A stretch of 64,000 bases of DNA from Pseudoscleropodium purum (GCA_963969395.1 OZ017804.1:5084001-5148000), one strand, 5' to 3'. Positions 45,986-59,198 are shown, counted from the stretch's first letter. The notes: a model not told the origin generated them from the letters alone. Numbers and translations: made by a program.

Positions 45986-48442
45986 TTGTAATGAATGATC
46001 TCAATGTTTCTCCCACGACACCCCAGGGCCACCGCTCTTACCACGGTAGGGTGATTATTTCTGATTCCTGGATTGCCAATAACGGTTTAGGGTCTGATCT
46101 ATACAGTAGAATGCTTTGTGTCACTGATTCGCTCTCTCCGCCGCTAACAATAATTGATCTAATCCCCCCCTTCGGAGACCAAAAGCTAGAATCTGGGAAA
46201 CTTTTGATATTCCCGAAGAGAGTTTCGAAACAAGCCAGAACACATGCACGTGAGTTCGCAGTCCTTCAAAAAAATTGCAGGACCGCCTAACGTCAGTTTG
46301 AGCGGCATCTACACACACAAGGTTATCAACCCATCCCCAATGACAGGTTTCCCTCGGTCCGTGCACCTCTGAAGGCGCAAATCCAGTTACTGACGTTCCC
46401 GACGACGAAGAGGACTCGTCATGCCCAATTCAACCGGTGAATCCCTTTTGTAGCTAGCTAGTACCTCTGTTCTACGTTAGCTGCTTCAATTCGTTGCTGC
46501 CCTCAACTCTGAAAGCGATGACAATAATCTGATCTCTGTGCTTTGAAGTGTCAAGACCGAACCTTGCACTCTGATGCAATCAAGTTCCTCCACAATGATA
46601 AAACTTGCGAGGGTGGCAACCTCATGACCAAGTTGGTGGTGAACTGCGACTAATACAGGAGTACCCAGACCATTTCATTTCCAACCGTGCGACAATATAC
46701 TGTATGTGGCCACGTTGTGTGAGCCGGCAACTTGGACAGTGCTGCCTCATACCGTGGCCTGAGGTCACAATAGGCGCATTTTTGCCGAATAATTTATTTA
46801 AAATTGGAAGGGTGGTTGGTCTGGCAGTTCATTTTTTATTAAAAAGTTATTTGGTACTTATTAAACATTTTTTCTTAACTTCTAAAGAAGCAAGTGTTTG
46901 GTCAACTTGCACAAGAAATCTTGAGTAGGACTCTACAAAGTCAATTTTGGTTGGATGTTCACAAAACTTTGATTCAAGGTTTGAACATGATGTATTCTTT
47001 TGTTAAGAATATAATTTCTTTTTCCAATTGATTGCGTAGAATAAAAGTTATGTTGTCCAAAATTTTTTGGGATGCTTGGGCAACTTTGAGCAACATGTGT
47101 AAAATTCTTCCTTTACTTTTGAAATTTGGCAAGTATGTAATCAACATAATACAAGTTTAAAAAATTAACCATGCATAGTTCCATAATCTCACTTTAGTAG
47201 GAGTTTAAGTTTGTAGACCTTATTGTTAAAGATTGGAAACAAAGTTTTAACATTTTTTTTTCATTTTCTCCTCACTGTCCTAAAAAAATGGCATTTTTTG
47301 ACAATTTTTGCCAAAAATATGTGAAACACACCATAGCAAATTTCACATGGGGAGTCAAGTTTAGAGACCTATACATAGAAAATTAGAAATTGATTGCATA
47401 TGAATATTGAATTATAGGATGTATGGTGAGTTACAATCAATGGCGATTGTTGGTGCACATCAACAATCTTAGAATTGGCTAAATTGTGCTGCCATTCTAC
47501 AAGTGCTGAACATGTGCGAAATGTACATTGGGAATTTTTTTTTTAAATGGAGATTTGAGCCATAGTACATTCCTGCGTCTCTGTTTGTTAGCCAAAGTTT
47601 ATATTCATCTGTCCCCACTTTTGTAGATGTGTGCCACGTTCTAGTTGGCTGGTAGCTTTGGCGCGATCTCAGTCGTTGATTAGGAGCTGGACAACGCAAT
47701 CTGGACACTCCATTTAGTAGTAGGGTTTTGCTGGGTTTTTTGACCTCTTCCTACCCTAAACCTGCATTAGCCTACTTTGCTCTAGAAATCCTATAGTAAT
47801 CATGCTTAGTGTCTCAAGTTTTGTGCTTTGTGGTAATTGAATGAGCTTCGCGGTGATGCCGTCATCTAGGCCTCTCTGATCTACTGCTCTAGTGCTCCTC
47901 GCTTTGGTAGCTTGGCACCTTTACGGCTTTGAGTGCTTCCATTTATTCTCATTCAAAAACGGCATCTTCAAAGGTTTGAATTTTGAAGGCACCATTTCCA
48001 TGCTATTTGAATTTTGGACCGGTTTAGAGGCGGTTTGTAGGTTTTGCATTCACTACAATTAGGAATTGGAGGCTTGAATTGATCGCGTGATGGAGTCGAG
48101 ATTCTCGAGAATTGCAGAGAGCTATTGGTTTTTTTGTGAGACATTGAATTGTGGAGAATTTAAGTGCTCCCTTGGGTTTCAATTGCATTGCTTCCTTGTA
48201 CTTGTATCTGATCTATCGTGCTTTTCAATATATTCTGTGAACAATTTGTTTTGGTTTGGAGTTTGGACATCTGTCATGCTTGTGTTGTTGGGTGCTAGTG
48301 TGCAAATTGTCAATTTCTACAGATGGTGCCACGGTTGAAGCTACCTAAGAACTTCAAGGTTTGATGTTTTGGATCCAGCTGCAATTGTAATGGCATTGGC
48401 AAATACCTACTACTAAACTCCAATGCTAACGATGAGTCTCAG
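45986..48442. other. upstream region of the kinase gene and intergenic DNA
   Basis: The first 800 bp are less AT-rich than the window average. A TATA-like TGTATAGAT lies near 46100 on the minus strand, about 130 bp before the kinase ATG, a possible core promoter. From 46800 to 47700 the DNA is AT-rich. The stretch 47700-48440 leads into the hAT-type ORF and shows no gene of its own. Confidence 0.35.
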
Positions 48443-51140
48443 ATGGTGTATGAGCGTGAAGTCACGCATGTTTTGGAGACACAATTGGAGCAATCATTGT
48501 CTCAACCATTTCCCCTTGATCTACCTTCAAAAGATATAGTGATTTCCCCTACGATTGCGGTGGAAATATTGAGTGACAGTGAAATCTGTATGATGAGGAA
48601 GAAGAAGCAAGTGGTTGCAAAAAAGGTACAGAAGAGGAAGAGGGTTGCTCCGACAGCCATCACTAGAAGATGGCAGGAGGTGTGGGCTTGTCGCTTTGCT
48701 TGGGCAGAAGGAGTGTTTGACAAAAATGACAATTTTTTTGGCGTTATCTACCAAAGTTGCACGTTGATGACTGGGAGGAGGAAAGTGATGGTCCCCAAGT
48801 TGGACAACATGGAGAAGCACGAAGGCAAACATACCTACATAGAGGACGGTGTGCCATTGGCGCACTTGAAGAAAGGCGACACATTTGTGAAGACCAATTG
48901 CAAGCACATCAAATTGTGCAAACTTTAGGTAGGTACAAAGCATAGTGACACTATTGTTGAGGAACTTACTATAGATTTGGAGGGCGAATTGAAACGGAAG
49001 GGGGTACAATTTTCATGTCTCTTTCAGAGTCTCAGCCATGGTCAACCAATGTGTGAGTATGAGAGGTCTCAATTTTTGCTTAAGCATTTGAAAGTTAAAA
49101 ATTGTCCCCGAAAGCATTGGTCTACAAGGACTGATTGGGAAATGGTTGAGCATTTGCACAATTTGGTTCTAACATCTTTGAAGAGTGTTGTGCAATTTAC
49201 AAGCATAATTTCGTTGAGTGCAAATGAGGTCACCTCTATAGACAACACGTCATGCGTCGGCGTCCATGTATTCATGATGGATTGATGGATGATTGGCAAA
49301 GAAGGCCACATTTGCTTCACTTGTCGTATGTGAGTGAGGGTGGTAATGTAGATCATCTAACCAATGTTATCATGTGTTCATTGTTAGACAAAGGAGGGCT
49401 TACTCATGAACAAATTGCTTATAAGTTGGTTTGCTTTGGGGCTGATGGAATAAGTACTTTCCTGGGTTCAAAAACGAGGGTTACGACTCAAATTAAGGAG
49501 AAATGGGCTCCTTTTTCTTTAGGAGCATCTTGTATGAGTCATAGGTTGAACTTGGTGGTAGAGACACTATTGAAATACCCGATGGTGGCGTGGCTTGAAG
49601 GCCTTTTCCAGTCCATTTACTCATACTTTTGTCGCTCTAACAAGCAGCATTTTGAACTACAAACGTTGGCAAATCTCATGGAAACTAAAGGGAACCGGAT
49701 GTTGAGGAACGTGGAGACCCATTAGATCTCCATGAGGAGTCCAACAACTTGGATTATGGAGGAATTCACTACATTGTTAATGAAAATGAGGCTTGACATG
49801 ACTGGAGGGCTTTGTAGAAAGGCAATGCGGTTGCTACTAATATGCTCTGTGACATTGAACTACTGCTTTCGTTGGCTTGTTTCCTGCCATTGATTAATGC
49901 CATCCATTCTCTCATAAACTTGTCACAAGGTCATGACATTTTCATTTGTGACTTCATGAGTGCCATTAAGGTTTGCCAATAAGAGTTAGCACGATTGTTT
50001 CTAGATGGAGAAATTGCCTTCAATAAAACTGACTTCCCGAAATACAACCAGCTTGTATCTCTGTCCAGCAATAAAATCCCAATGAAGTGGAAAGAGCTGC
50101 CTGGAGGTTCGGGTGTCTCGCATCTTTATTTTGATCTCTTTGTAACCATTGTTTATGCGCGTTGTCACAACAAAGACATTGGGTTGCATATTTTTGTTAC
50201 ACATCAAGACCTATACCATGTGTAGGACTGTGTGGAACGGTAGTTTGTAAGTTTGCACTTTTTTTGTTTCCCTTTTTTTTTGTTTCACTTTGAATGTCAA
50301 CCTAAACCTAATTTCTTGACTTTTGTTTAACTTTGCAAGTATGGCTCAGTGCTTTTGTAGTTTAGAAGACCGTTTGTTGTGTGTGTTTACTTAATCCGAT
50401 GAATTGGATTGTTGATGTGAACCTGTTGCAATGAACCTATTGATTGTTTTGTTACTTCTGTATATTGATTTGTTTCAATTATTTGTGAACCTAAAGCTTA
50501 CACTTACTTTCTCTTTATGTATGTAGATTTGGCTCAATCTCTTAGCAATGAGCTAGACTGTAGATTCTCTCAACAGGAATTACTTGATGCTTTCGGGATT
50601 ATTTATCCCCAATATTAGAGGCGGGAGGGGGCTGATGCTAGTTTTCCCTTGCACTTGGCAGTTCTCAAGAGCTTTTAAAACCACTACCGACTTGTAAACA
50701 GTAGCCAACCTTTGTATGAGGGAGGCAAGCCTTTTATAGCCCCTAAATTTCTTTCCACTTCTAACTTGGACTTACAGCAAGGGTTGTTTAAAGTTACCAT
50801 AAAGGCAAATTGTGAGGCCACATGTGCACAACCTTAGGATGTCAATCCAATCATCAAACTGTGGCGGAAACTTTCCCAATTACGACACCTCCGTAACCTG
50901 ATTTTTGAGTATTTTAAAGTCGTTGAAATAGGTTGTTGTCTAGTCTTTGGATCTGTTGAGGATGAAAGGTGCTTTTCGACTTTGAAGTTCTTAAAAATCT
51001 TATCACAAAAATAGATTGGGGAAACACTTGCTCCTTGTAGTGCATATGTTTGGCCAGAGTTACTTTACCTTGGAAAATTTTCCATATAAAGAAGCAATTA
51101 CTTCTTGGAAATCTGTAGTGAAGGTTGGCAAGTAAGGTGA
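48443..51140 (+). pseudogene. hAT transposase, ZNF862-like, decayed
   Basis: The first frame (48443-48928, ATG start) has a Lys/Arg-rich stretch and then RWQEVWACRFAWAEGVF and VPKLDNMEKHEGKH, typical of the N-terminal domain of plant zinc-finger-862-like hAT proteins; the zinc ligands are partly lost. The RNase H-like core is at 49252-49990, with KLVCFGADGISTFLG and SHRLNLVVETLL. A hAT dimerisation segment, FGSVEDERCFSTLKFL, lies near 50950-51000. Stops and frameshifts separate the blocks. The segment 50225-50526 between core and dimerisation parts may be an intron. The intact protein would cut and paste DNA with 8-bp duplications, the size seen around the MITEs in this window, but its own ends could not be found. 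Confidence 0.8.
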
Positions 51141-52640
51141 TCTCTAAAGTAGTGCAGCAGCAATATCCTTTCCTTAGTAAGTATCCAATTGATTGCCTTC
51201 AGTTTTCATGAGGTTTTGCCAACCATGTTGTTCTGGGGTCCTTGACTTGTGAGGGTTCAGCTATGGAGGCGCAACTCGGTAGCAGTACTGGCGGAGAGTG
51301 GAAGACACTTCGGCAAATCAGTAGAAGTTGTTTTGATTGGGATTCTTGGTAGATTACAGGACTTGGATTAACATTCTAACCATTGTTTTTAACGTGGCTT
51401 GTTGTCTTGTGTGCAGAACATTAACATTGCACTTGGGCAGTCTTGCATTTATGGAAGAAGGGTTCAATTCCCTTGTTAATGATTTAAGTTACTTATGCAT
51501 TGACATTGTGAACCTAAGCAATTCATTTTGTACTTGAGCAATTCATTGTATACCAATACTTAAGCAAATGCAAGTTACTTAAGCAATTCATTGTATACCA
51601 AATTATTCAACAATTCATTGTACAACAAAAATTTGCAAATCATTCCCTTTATTTCCAAGATATAGCAATTCTCCACAAACCAAAAGAACAAAAGTAGCCA
51701 TCAATACAATTCAAAAATTATTAGATGATAGCAAATTGATACTATTGGAAAAAAAATGGGAGCAAAATTGCCCCCTACTTTTCCCAATTTTATTAACCTG
51801 TTTTTACCAAAAAAAATTATTTTGCAGAATTAGCCTCTCTTTTCCCATGGAAATAGCCACCCCTACAAAATCCTTAAAATTGTTCTAGGATTGCTGGTGT
51901 ACATACCTTGTTGGTTGCTATTTGTTTCCTTCAATTGTGGATGACATCTGATCTTTTTGCCTAGGTAGGCCGAGACCTTACATTTAGATTCATTGTGTTT
52001 GACATGAAACGTGCTTGCAAGAGTTGCAATCTTCTAATCAAGTTATTGGTGTTATTGGTGAACTCAATGCTACCCAAACCAAGAGCTCACAAGAGTATGT
52101 TCACATTGATTAGGCAAGCCAATCCCGGGGTGCATTCCCATTTATTTAGTTGGTAAGGTGTGAACAAGTGGTTTCTAATAAACTACAAATTCATCCTAAA
52201 ATTTTGAGCATTGTTTGATAATGACTATAGGTTTCTATTGCCAAAATTTCCAATTCAAATAAAATATGAAAATGAACTAAAATGGCATATTTTTCAACTC
52301 AAATATTTATAGAGAACACATTTAGATTACCATTGCATCAACATTCAACTCAAAAAGAGCTTTCAATAGAGAGTTACTTTTAGGAATTTTTGTTCATTTT
52401 TTAGACAATTTTTTCTTATATAATGTAGGGGTGTGAAAGTTATTTTCCTTTTCTACAGTGTATCATTTTACTTCAAAAATTTGTAACTAATTATCATTAA
52501 CAAATAAAAATAACAATAATTCATAGATTAAACTTTCAAAGTAAAAAAATTTATTCATATTTTTTTTTTTTAAATTTAAATTTCAAAAAATATATGAGAA
52601 TTATATGTTTTGTTCCCACGTGATCAATTGTAGTAGAACT
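51141..52640. other. AT-rich intergenic DNA with a short direct repeat
   Basis: Between 51530 and 51625 the phrase caattcattgta recurs four times at irregular spacing. No gene is seen. Confidence 0.45.
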
Positions 52641-52710
52641 AAGTGCACCCCCGAGGAGCCAGCCTCGTGAACAATAAGTTAATAAGTTACTGCAGATACA
52701 GACGTCCACG

Positions 52711-53130
52711 TCACTCAGGCACAACCTGTGGAGTTAATTTCACTTGCTCTTCAGGGCCCTCATTACAAGTAAAATTGACCCACTGTGAGGCCTCCAGATT
52801 GGATACCATTGTGATGCCATTTGAATAGATGCCATTTCCATTTCTCTTCCTCTGACAATTTGCTGAAAATTGTTTCAAGGAGTTTAGCTTCCCCCTAAAG
52901 GCAATCAATTCTTAAATGGTCGCTTTATGAGCAGACTTCCCATGCTGCTTGTTGTGGTGCTCCTTATTGACTTGTCTCTTAGGAACTATCCAAGTTGCCG
53001 GCTCATACGCACACTGTGGGCATATGAATCGGTCTTGTACATTCTTGGAAAAAGGTTTGGGTTGTCCACTACAACAACTGAGTATTTGTACATTCAAAGA
53101 AATCTGCATAATGTAGAATGCAATTAGCAT
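52711..53130 (-). pseudogene. gene relic with a CxxC...HxxxxH segment
   Basis: One minus-strand phase is open across both halves, broken by a single TAA at 52912. The first half contains RFICPQCAYEPATW and HHNKQHGKS, a Cys-Cys/His-His arrangement like a classical zinc finger. The second half reads MVSNLEASQWVNFTC. Composition is unlike the AT-rich surroundings. Family unknown; it may be part of a transposon or a lost nuclear gene. Confidence 0.3.
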
Positions 53131-53598
53131 TTTTTGGCATGCATAATTATTGTTACATTCTTATACAACCTCCATCAATCAAGTGCACCAAGTTTCAATT
53201 TAAAAAAACAAAACAGAATCCATTTTGGATAAATTTGTAAGTCAAATAGTCAATTTTCATGATTTTACGTGATAATTTATTGAAAACAATTTGTCATGAA
53301 TTTTCAAAAGTTGATTGTGGAGATATGTAGGAAACATTTATATATGTATCTTTTCTTTTCAAAAGAATCTCAAAAATGATTCAAAATTTGCACCAAAGAG
53401 AGTTCAAAATGTTGGGACATTGCATGCCCAAATTTGGTAACAAGGATATTTGTTATGTACAATTCAAGATACACATAATCAAGATAAATCTTGATTTAGA
53501 GTCATGTTCATTTTGATAGGTTGAGTTCAATTTTCTCTTTACCTATTTGATAGTAATAGGTAGTTGTTTCATATTTTTGCATTCATTATCATTATGAC

Positions 53599-53633
<35 letters not shown>

Positions 53634-53784
53634 TAGTAATCATATATTCATTTTGGGTTGAATACATTGCTCATCTGTGTTGGCAGCATATGGATAAATG
53701 CAAGAAAGGGTGGTCCTATTTTCCGTCACACTTCAAGTTGTATAGTTTAGTTTGGCCATGATTTTTGGAGAATAAAGCCAATAT
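53131..53784. other. AT-rich intergenic DNA
   Basis: No gene is seen. It holds the GT microsatellite at 53603-53632. Confidence 0.5.
53603..53632. repeat. (GT)15 microsatellite
   Basis: Fifteen uninterrupted GT units. A long perfect tract like this is normally length-variable between individuals. Confidence 0.95.
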
Positions 53785-54415
53785 ACTTGAATTTTTTATT
53801 GAAGATAACCAACTTGTTGATGAAAATAATTCTTATTTTTCAAAAAATTCCAAATTTTTATTTATAATTAAATTCTAATTTAGCTAATTTGTCACACTTT
53901 GTGATTTAGGGTTTTTTAGTACTATGGAGTACCCATAATTGATGATGTAGAGCTAAAATTTGTGTAAAATATTCCCACACTAAAGATTCATGTACCCACC
54001 AAAAAATACTTATAAAAATATTATTTTATGGCGTCCACATGCATGTAAACAAGGGGCCCTTGTGTACGCACTTCTAAAGAGTGAAGATGGTTTTGGCTTA
54101 AATTCTTGATGAAATATGATTACCATGAAGTCTTTACAAATGGCCCATTTTTTTATTTTTTTAATCATGATTTTTTATTTATTATTAATTAAAATCTCAT
54201 TATATCCATTTTCTATGACAATCTATTTTTTTTCAAACAATAATATTTTAGTACTTAGAAGTACTCATAGTACTTAAAATGGTACTTTTAGACATTGATT
54301 TTTTTTTTATCAATGATTAAAATTGTTTTGTTTTGTAGTACTCATAATACCGTACCGTAGAAAGTTTGTTTTTAGCAAAATGCTACAAAAACAGACATCC
54401 TTTCTTGCAACTACC
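53785..54415 (+). repeat. dispersed repeat family B, direct copy
   Basis: Pairs with the reverse complement of 32690-33310 across its length with many small indels. AT-rich and without coding capacity. Confidence 0.6.
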
Positions 54416-55317
54416 CATATTTTCTTTTCAAGTGCATAAATAACTTTTCATCAACATTATTTTTTCGTCCAAGTTGTTTATTTTGTGAAAATTTGAAATT
54501 TATTTTTGTTGTCTCTACTGCTCTATGTTTACTATTGTGATTTTTTGTTGGATATTATTTTATGACTTATAATAACAAGATTTACTATTGCCCTCAAAGA
54601 GATATAGACATACAAAGAAGTTCTTTGTTCCTAGGTTCTTCCAACACTTGCCATATTGTCTGTCAAATTTATATGTTGAATGTCATGTGTTTAGAATGCA
54701 ATGGTCATTTTCAAGGTTCTCTTGGAATTTTTTAGTCATTTAGCTTTGTTTCTACTGAGTCTTTTGTATTGTGAATTTGTTTCTAACCCCTAAATGGCTT
54801 GAACACCCTTTTTGGCTGTATGTCACTATTTTCCACATATCAAGGCAATGTTATGTTGGTATTAAGATTTGAATGTTACAACAAAGTTTTGCAAAATGAA
54901 AATATGCGTCAAAGGCGCTACGCCACTTCGTGAAATATAGGCTACAACGTCATAAGCATGATGGAATACACAAACTCACTTCCTTAGAACCAAAAATTCC
55001 TCCAAAATGTTACCATATAGGTGTCTTGGATTGATACAAGACTTGGGACTAGGTATATAGTGTGAAGTCCCAACTTCCAATTTGTAGCTCTCCTTCAATA
55101 AAATTTTGAGAAATCAATAGAATATAGTGTGAAATGGCCCTAAGAGTAGTAGAAAAAGCGACTATCTTGAACAATTAGTTGCACAAATTTGGCATGTTGT
55201 CATCATTAGAAAATTGGTCAAGGAATGGCAATCCACGTACCAAATCCAAATAATCCTCATGAGGCAAGTGATACATCAATTGTCTTTAGTTTTCTTGTTG
55301 TCTAGCTCATGTTTTCC
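54416..55317. other. AT-rich intergenic DNA
   Basis: No gene and no ordered repeat seen. Confidence 0.45.
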
Positions 55318-56175
55318 CAAAGTTCCAAGGTCTTTTTTTTGTCAAAAACACTCAAATTGCCATTTCTATTGCAAGGTGTAAAACTTTTAAATTTTTTATT
55401 TTTTTGCATATCTTGTACATCTAGACTAGTCTAAAAGTGTGTGGCAGAGATTCCAAAAACTTTGACTACATAGATTTAAAAAAATTTGTATCTAAATTGA
55501 AGAAAACAAATTTTTTTGCATATTTTGTGATTTGTTTTTTTAAATTTGAATCTTTGAACTTAAAACTTTTGCACTAACAAGTTTGAGGTTAAAATATTTT
55601 ATATTGAAGAATTGAGTTGAGAATTAGGGAATTTTTTTAAAGTAGAAGTAGCCTAAGATTGACCATAAAACTAAATTATTATTAGTTATAATATGGAATT
55701 GAAACACAATAATCCCAATGTTATAGTACTTCTAAAAAACCAATATAACCTTTTCAAATAATTTTTTTTGAATTTTTTTGAAAATTGCATTCAAAAACAA
55801 ATCCACACATTATTTTCTTAAGAAGTTTCTATGATTGTCCACAAAACAAAATGCTCTATAACTTTTACACTACTAATCCAAATGGAATGAATCAAAGCTT
55901 TTTATGTAGGTAAAATAATAATCTATGTGAAATAAATTTAAAAATGATATTTGAATTTTTCATGCTTTCTTTCCTTGCCTGACGAAATAGCTTTGAGGGC
56001 TTATTATAGCATAACTTTTTGCTCCTATGCACTAATTTAAATAAAATTATATTTTCATAAAGCTATTGTGTTTTTTTTGTCTTCAATAAATGTTTCAAAA
56101 AATCCAATAAGAAATTTAGGTTGCATGAGCCTACCCAAAATCCATAGTGTCCCCGAGGACTTGAGAAGACTTTGG
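55318..56175 (+). repeat. dispersed repeat family A, copy 3
   Basis: Aligned with copies 1 and 2 by tgccatttctattgcaa, atggaatgaatcaaagctt, agcataacttttt and the closing tgtccccgaggac. Confidence 0.6.
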
Positions 56176-56690
56176 GACTTACTTTAGGATTTTATCCTTG
56201 AACAACACCATGATAGTTTATTGTCTAGTGGAAGACAAAGAATCCTTCAATCCATATATGACAAAAGTGAAAATGTTCATCCTTGGAATTTTGTATAAAA
56301 ATGGTAGATTTGACACACAAGTTTGACTTCCAGTGAGTGCTCTTGTTTTTTATTTAGCAAATCATTCACACTGCGGGTTCCAAAAAGGATGCCGGGTTTC
56401 CACTGCCTCCAGTTAGTCTCCAAAACTTTCTTCTGCACAATAGTCATCGGACAGTGGATCTTCCCTCTTGGGACCAAATTCCGTTCACTCCTTTTTCTTC
56501 ATCTTTGGTGATAAAGCGAGAATTCTGCCAGCCAAGATTGTTTTCGTTGTGGACTGATTCGAGTCTAGTCTCTAAAGTTCTTGCCACCTTTGTCGATCTA
56601 TCTGCAGGTTGAGTTAACAACTGTAGATCGAATGATCTGCAAGCAATTCGATCGCACAATGTCAAGTCGAAACACTGTCGCGTAGACTAC

Positions 56691-57026
56691 TCAGTACTCG
56701 TGGGGCTCGCTGTGATATTTGATAATACCAGTCTTTAGCAAGTCAGTGGGAACGTTGAATTGAACCCACAAGCACACCGATCTGTCCGTTGCTAGAAGCA
56801 GGAATTTCGAGATTTTCGACCCTGACAACATTGAATTGCAGGCATTGTCGATCCCTTCAATCGCTCTCACCCCACCAACACGCGTGACACTCTGGCTATG
56901 GACGACAGAGCGGTTGACATGAAATTCCTGTGCTTCAGCTAGGTAAGTGCTACGCACTTTACCGGTTCTTAAAGTGTTTATATCTAATGCGCGCTTCCCT
57001 ACTCGCTGGATGACTCGATCGATCAT
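56691..57026 (-). CDS. hypothetical ORF, 111 aa
   Basis: The frame opens at ATG 57026 and ends at 56691, with a basic N-terminus (MIDRVIQRVGKRALDINTL) and a balanced composition. No known domain is recognised. Two further open stretches lie downstream on the same strand (56665-56444 and 56477-56277) in other phases, so a frameshifted or spliced gene is possible. The local GC content is higher than in the flanks. Confidence 0.3.
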   Translation of the reverse strand: MIDRVIQRVGKRALDINTLRTGKVRSTYLAEAQEFHVNRSVVHSQSVTRVGGVRAIEGIDNACNSMLSGSKISKFLLLATDRSVCLWVQFNVPTDLLKTGIIKYHSEPHEY

Positions 57027-57156
57027 CAAGCAAGCTAAGGTTTCTAAAGTTCAAAAAATTTGGCCAAGATTTCTAACGCCCTCCTTTAGCTAGTATGATG
57101 ATCAGGTTTCTAAATATTCAAGGCCAGCTCTGATTCTCTGAGCGAGGGTGGTGACC

Positions 57157-57369
57157 ATGGCAGAACTTGCAGAGTGGTCTGCTCAGGCGCTTGGATATCA
57201 CGGCAGTGATGGTCCCGTGAAGGTGATGTATTTCCGGAGCAGGTTCGCACCTAACATCTCCAAGCTGAATATTCTGCTGGTCTTCGTTACCCTTGAACGA
57301 TTGATTTACAGTATTATTGATTGGCTTTGTCCTTTGGACAAAGACTCTTGCATTGATTACAATTTTTGA
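57157..57369 (+). CDS. hypothetical ORF, 70 aa, divergent from 56691-57026
   Basis: The ATG at 57157 sits in gaccATGGC, a very good plant start context. The product begins MAELAEWSAQALGYHG and becomes hydrophobic (ILLVFVTLERLIYSI). A donor-like gaag|gtgatg occurs after about 22 codons, so only the start may be coding. It is 130 bp from the opposite-strand ATG at 57026, an arrangement like a bidirectional promoter. Family unknown. Confidence 0.3.
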   Translation: MAELAEWSAQALGYHGSDGPVKVMYFRSRFAPNISKLNILLVFVTLERLIYSIIDWLCPLDKDSCIDYNF

Positions 57370-57459
57370 ATCTAAGTAGTCAAATCCTATCTACATCTAA
57401 GATCTGGGGAATTTTGTTAAAATGGCAGTCATTCCGCAACTTTGGCACTTTGACAATTT

Positions 57460-57770
57460 AGACTATATGGTTTGAAATCTATACCAACTCTAGATGTTTA
57501 AAATCTATAACAATCCTAGTTGTCTAAAATCTATACCAATTCTCAATGTCTAAAATCTATACCATTTCAAGATGGCACTTTTGTGGATCAGATTGCATAA
57601 TCAGTTTGAAATCTATATTAGTCCTAGATGACACTTTAGTGTGCATGGTTTAAAATCTATACCTCTTCTAGATGTCTACAATCTATATTTGTTCTAGATA
57701 TCTACAATCTATACCTAATTTAAATGTCTAAAATCTATACCAATCCTAGATGGCACTTTTGTAGTTTAAA
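57460..57770. repeat. 26-bp tandem repeat, interrupted
   Basis: The unit aaatctataccaatcctagatgtct and variants starts at 57475, 57501, 57527 and 57553 with an exact 26-bp step, then continues irregularly to about 57770. Non-coding. Confidence 0.8.
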
Positions 57771-59198
57771 CCAAGGTTGTTCAATTGGTCAAATGAGTTT
57801 TTTTTATTTATTATTTATTATTTTATTTAATTCATTTGTTTTTAAAATTTAAAATTTTGCTTGCTTATCATTGATACAATGTTTTATTTGTTTAATTTTC
57901 CCACTATCCACTTTCAATATACTTAAGGTAGGAGGTTCATAAATCGATCATTTAAGAGCTAGAACTGATTTTTGGGGAGGTAAAACTTCTTCAAGTATTT
58001 TTCAGTAAATTTTCCTTAAAAGACAAGTAGAATTGGCATCTAAACCAAGTTGTTTCATATTTTTTGGAGCTTTGTGGAATTAGTTATGAAATTTTGAAGT
58101 TGAAGTGGCAAAGGGCTCTAATAGCGTCCATCTCCTAAAACGTACAGTACACTGTTTGTACATGACTGAAGGCTACGAAAAAGCAACATGTAAGGTAGAT
58201 TGCTGTAAAAGCGATCACCCCCCCCAAACCAACCAGTAGACCTCCTGTGCAGTCGCTCATGGGCGTGTCCTTTTTTCCGTGTGCACCAGATCTGTATTCT
58301 GTAAATGTAGAGTGAATTAATGTGGAAATGCATAGTAACTTGGTTAATTTAAGAGATCATGAAGGAGCGTGTTGAAGATGTTCAGTTGTGCTATTCATAG
58401 CAAGCGGCGTGAGTAGGAAAATGTAGCTTCCTAGGTGGTTTTAGGTACTTGAAAGAACGGTTTTTAGACTATGAAAGTGACGGCCTCTGAGATTAGGTGT
58501 GGCTCATTGCATGAGGGCTATATTCACATAATCACATATTCTGACTGACGGCTGCAACACGGTTCAGTGATTAATTTCCATATATCAATAAATATGCAGA
58601 ATGAACCTCCGCCTCTGCTACATTCTTCGCTGCCTAGGAGAGACATCTGACCTTCAACAATTTGGATTTAGGGAGAATTGTACACAGAATATGCATTCAA
58701 TATAGTACGAATTTGTACACTCTATAATCAGCTGGGTTGAACACCGATTTCCTCTCTTCAATTCTACCATCGTTTCAGTTTAGGCAACGCAGGGATTCCA
58801 TTGTGATTCGAATACTTTCACCTCATTCTGTGTCTATGGTTGACGTACGCTAATGGCTGTGTGCTACACGGTGCACTGTGCACACATTGACTACAACATC
58901 CTGAGTGATTGAATTAGGAGCTCCGACTGAAGCAGACGATGCGACGTGGATTGCAGGAGGACTACATCATTCTGAGTGATCGAATTAGGCAATTGATCCG
59001 AATTCCTGTAAGACGGTGCACACTTCCATGCTATGCCCGATTGCTTGCATGTTGAGTTCACATTCGTTTAATGCTCTGCATTAACTCCCGTGTTCTCAGT
59101 CTGTGTGCTGCTCCTGATGAATCGACCGACTTCGCCCTCGCTTGACAAGAACTTCTGCGCTTCGCCAAAGGACTTCTGCACTTCCGCCTTCATAGTGC
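57771..59198. other. intergenic DNA upstream of the Jerky-type transposon
   Basis: AT-rich to about 58100, then of more even composition. The sequence tacatcattctgagtgat(c)gaattagg recurs near 58900 and 58965, a short direct repeat. No terminal inverted repeat of the transposon could be fixed. Confidence 0.4.
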
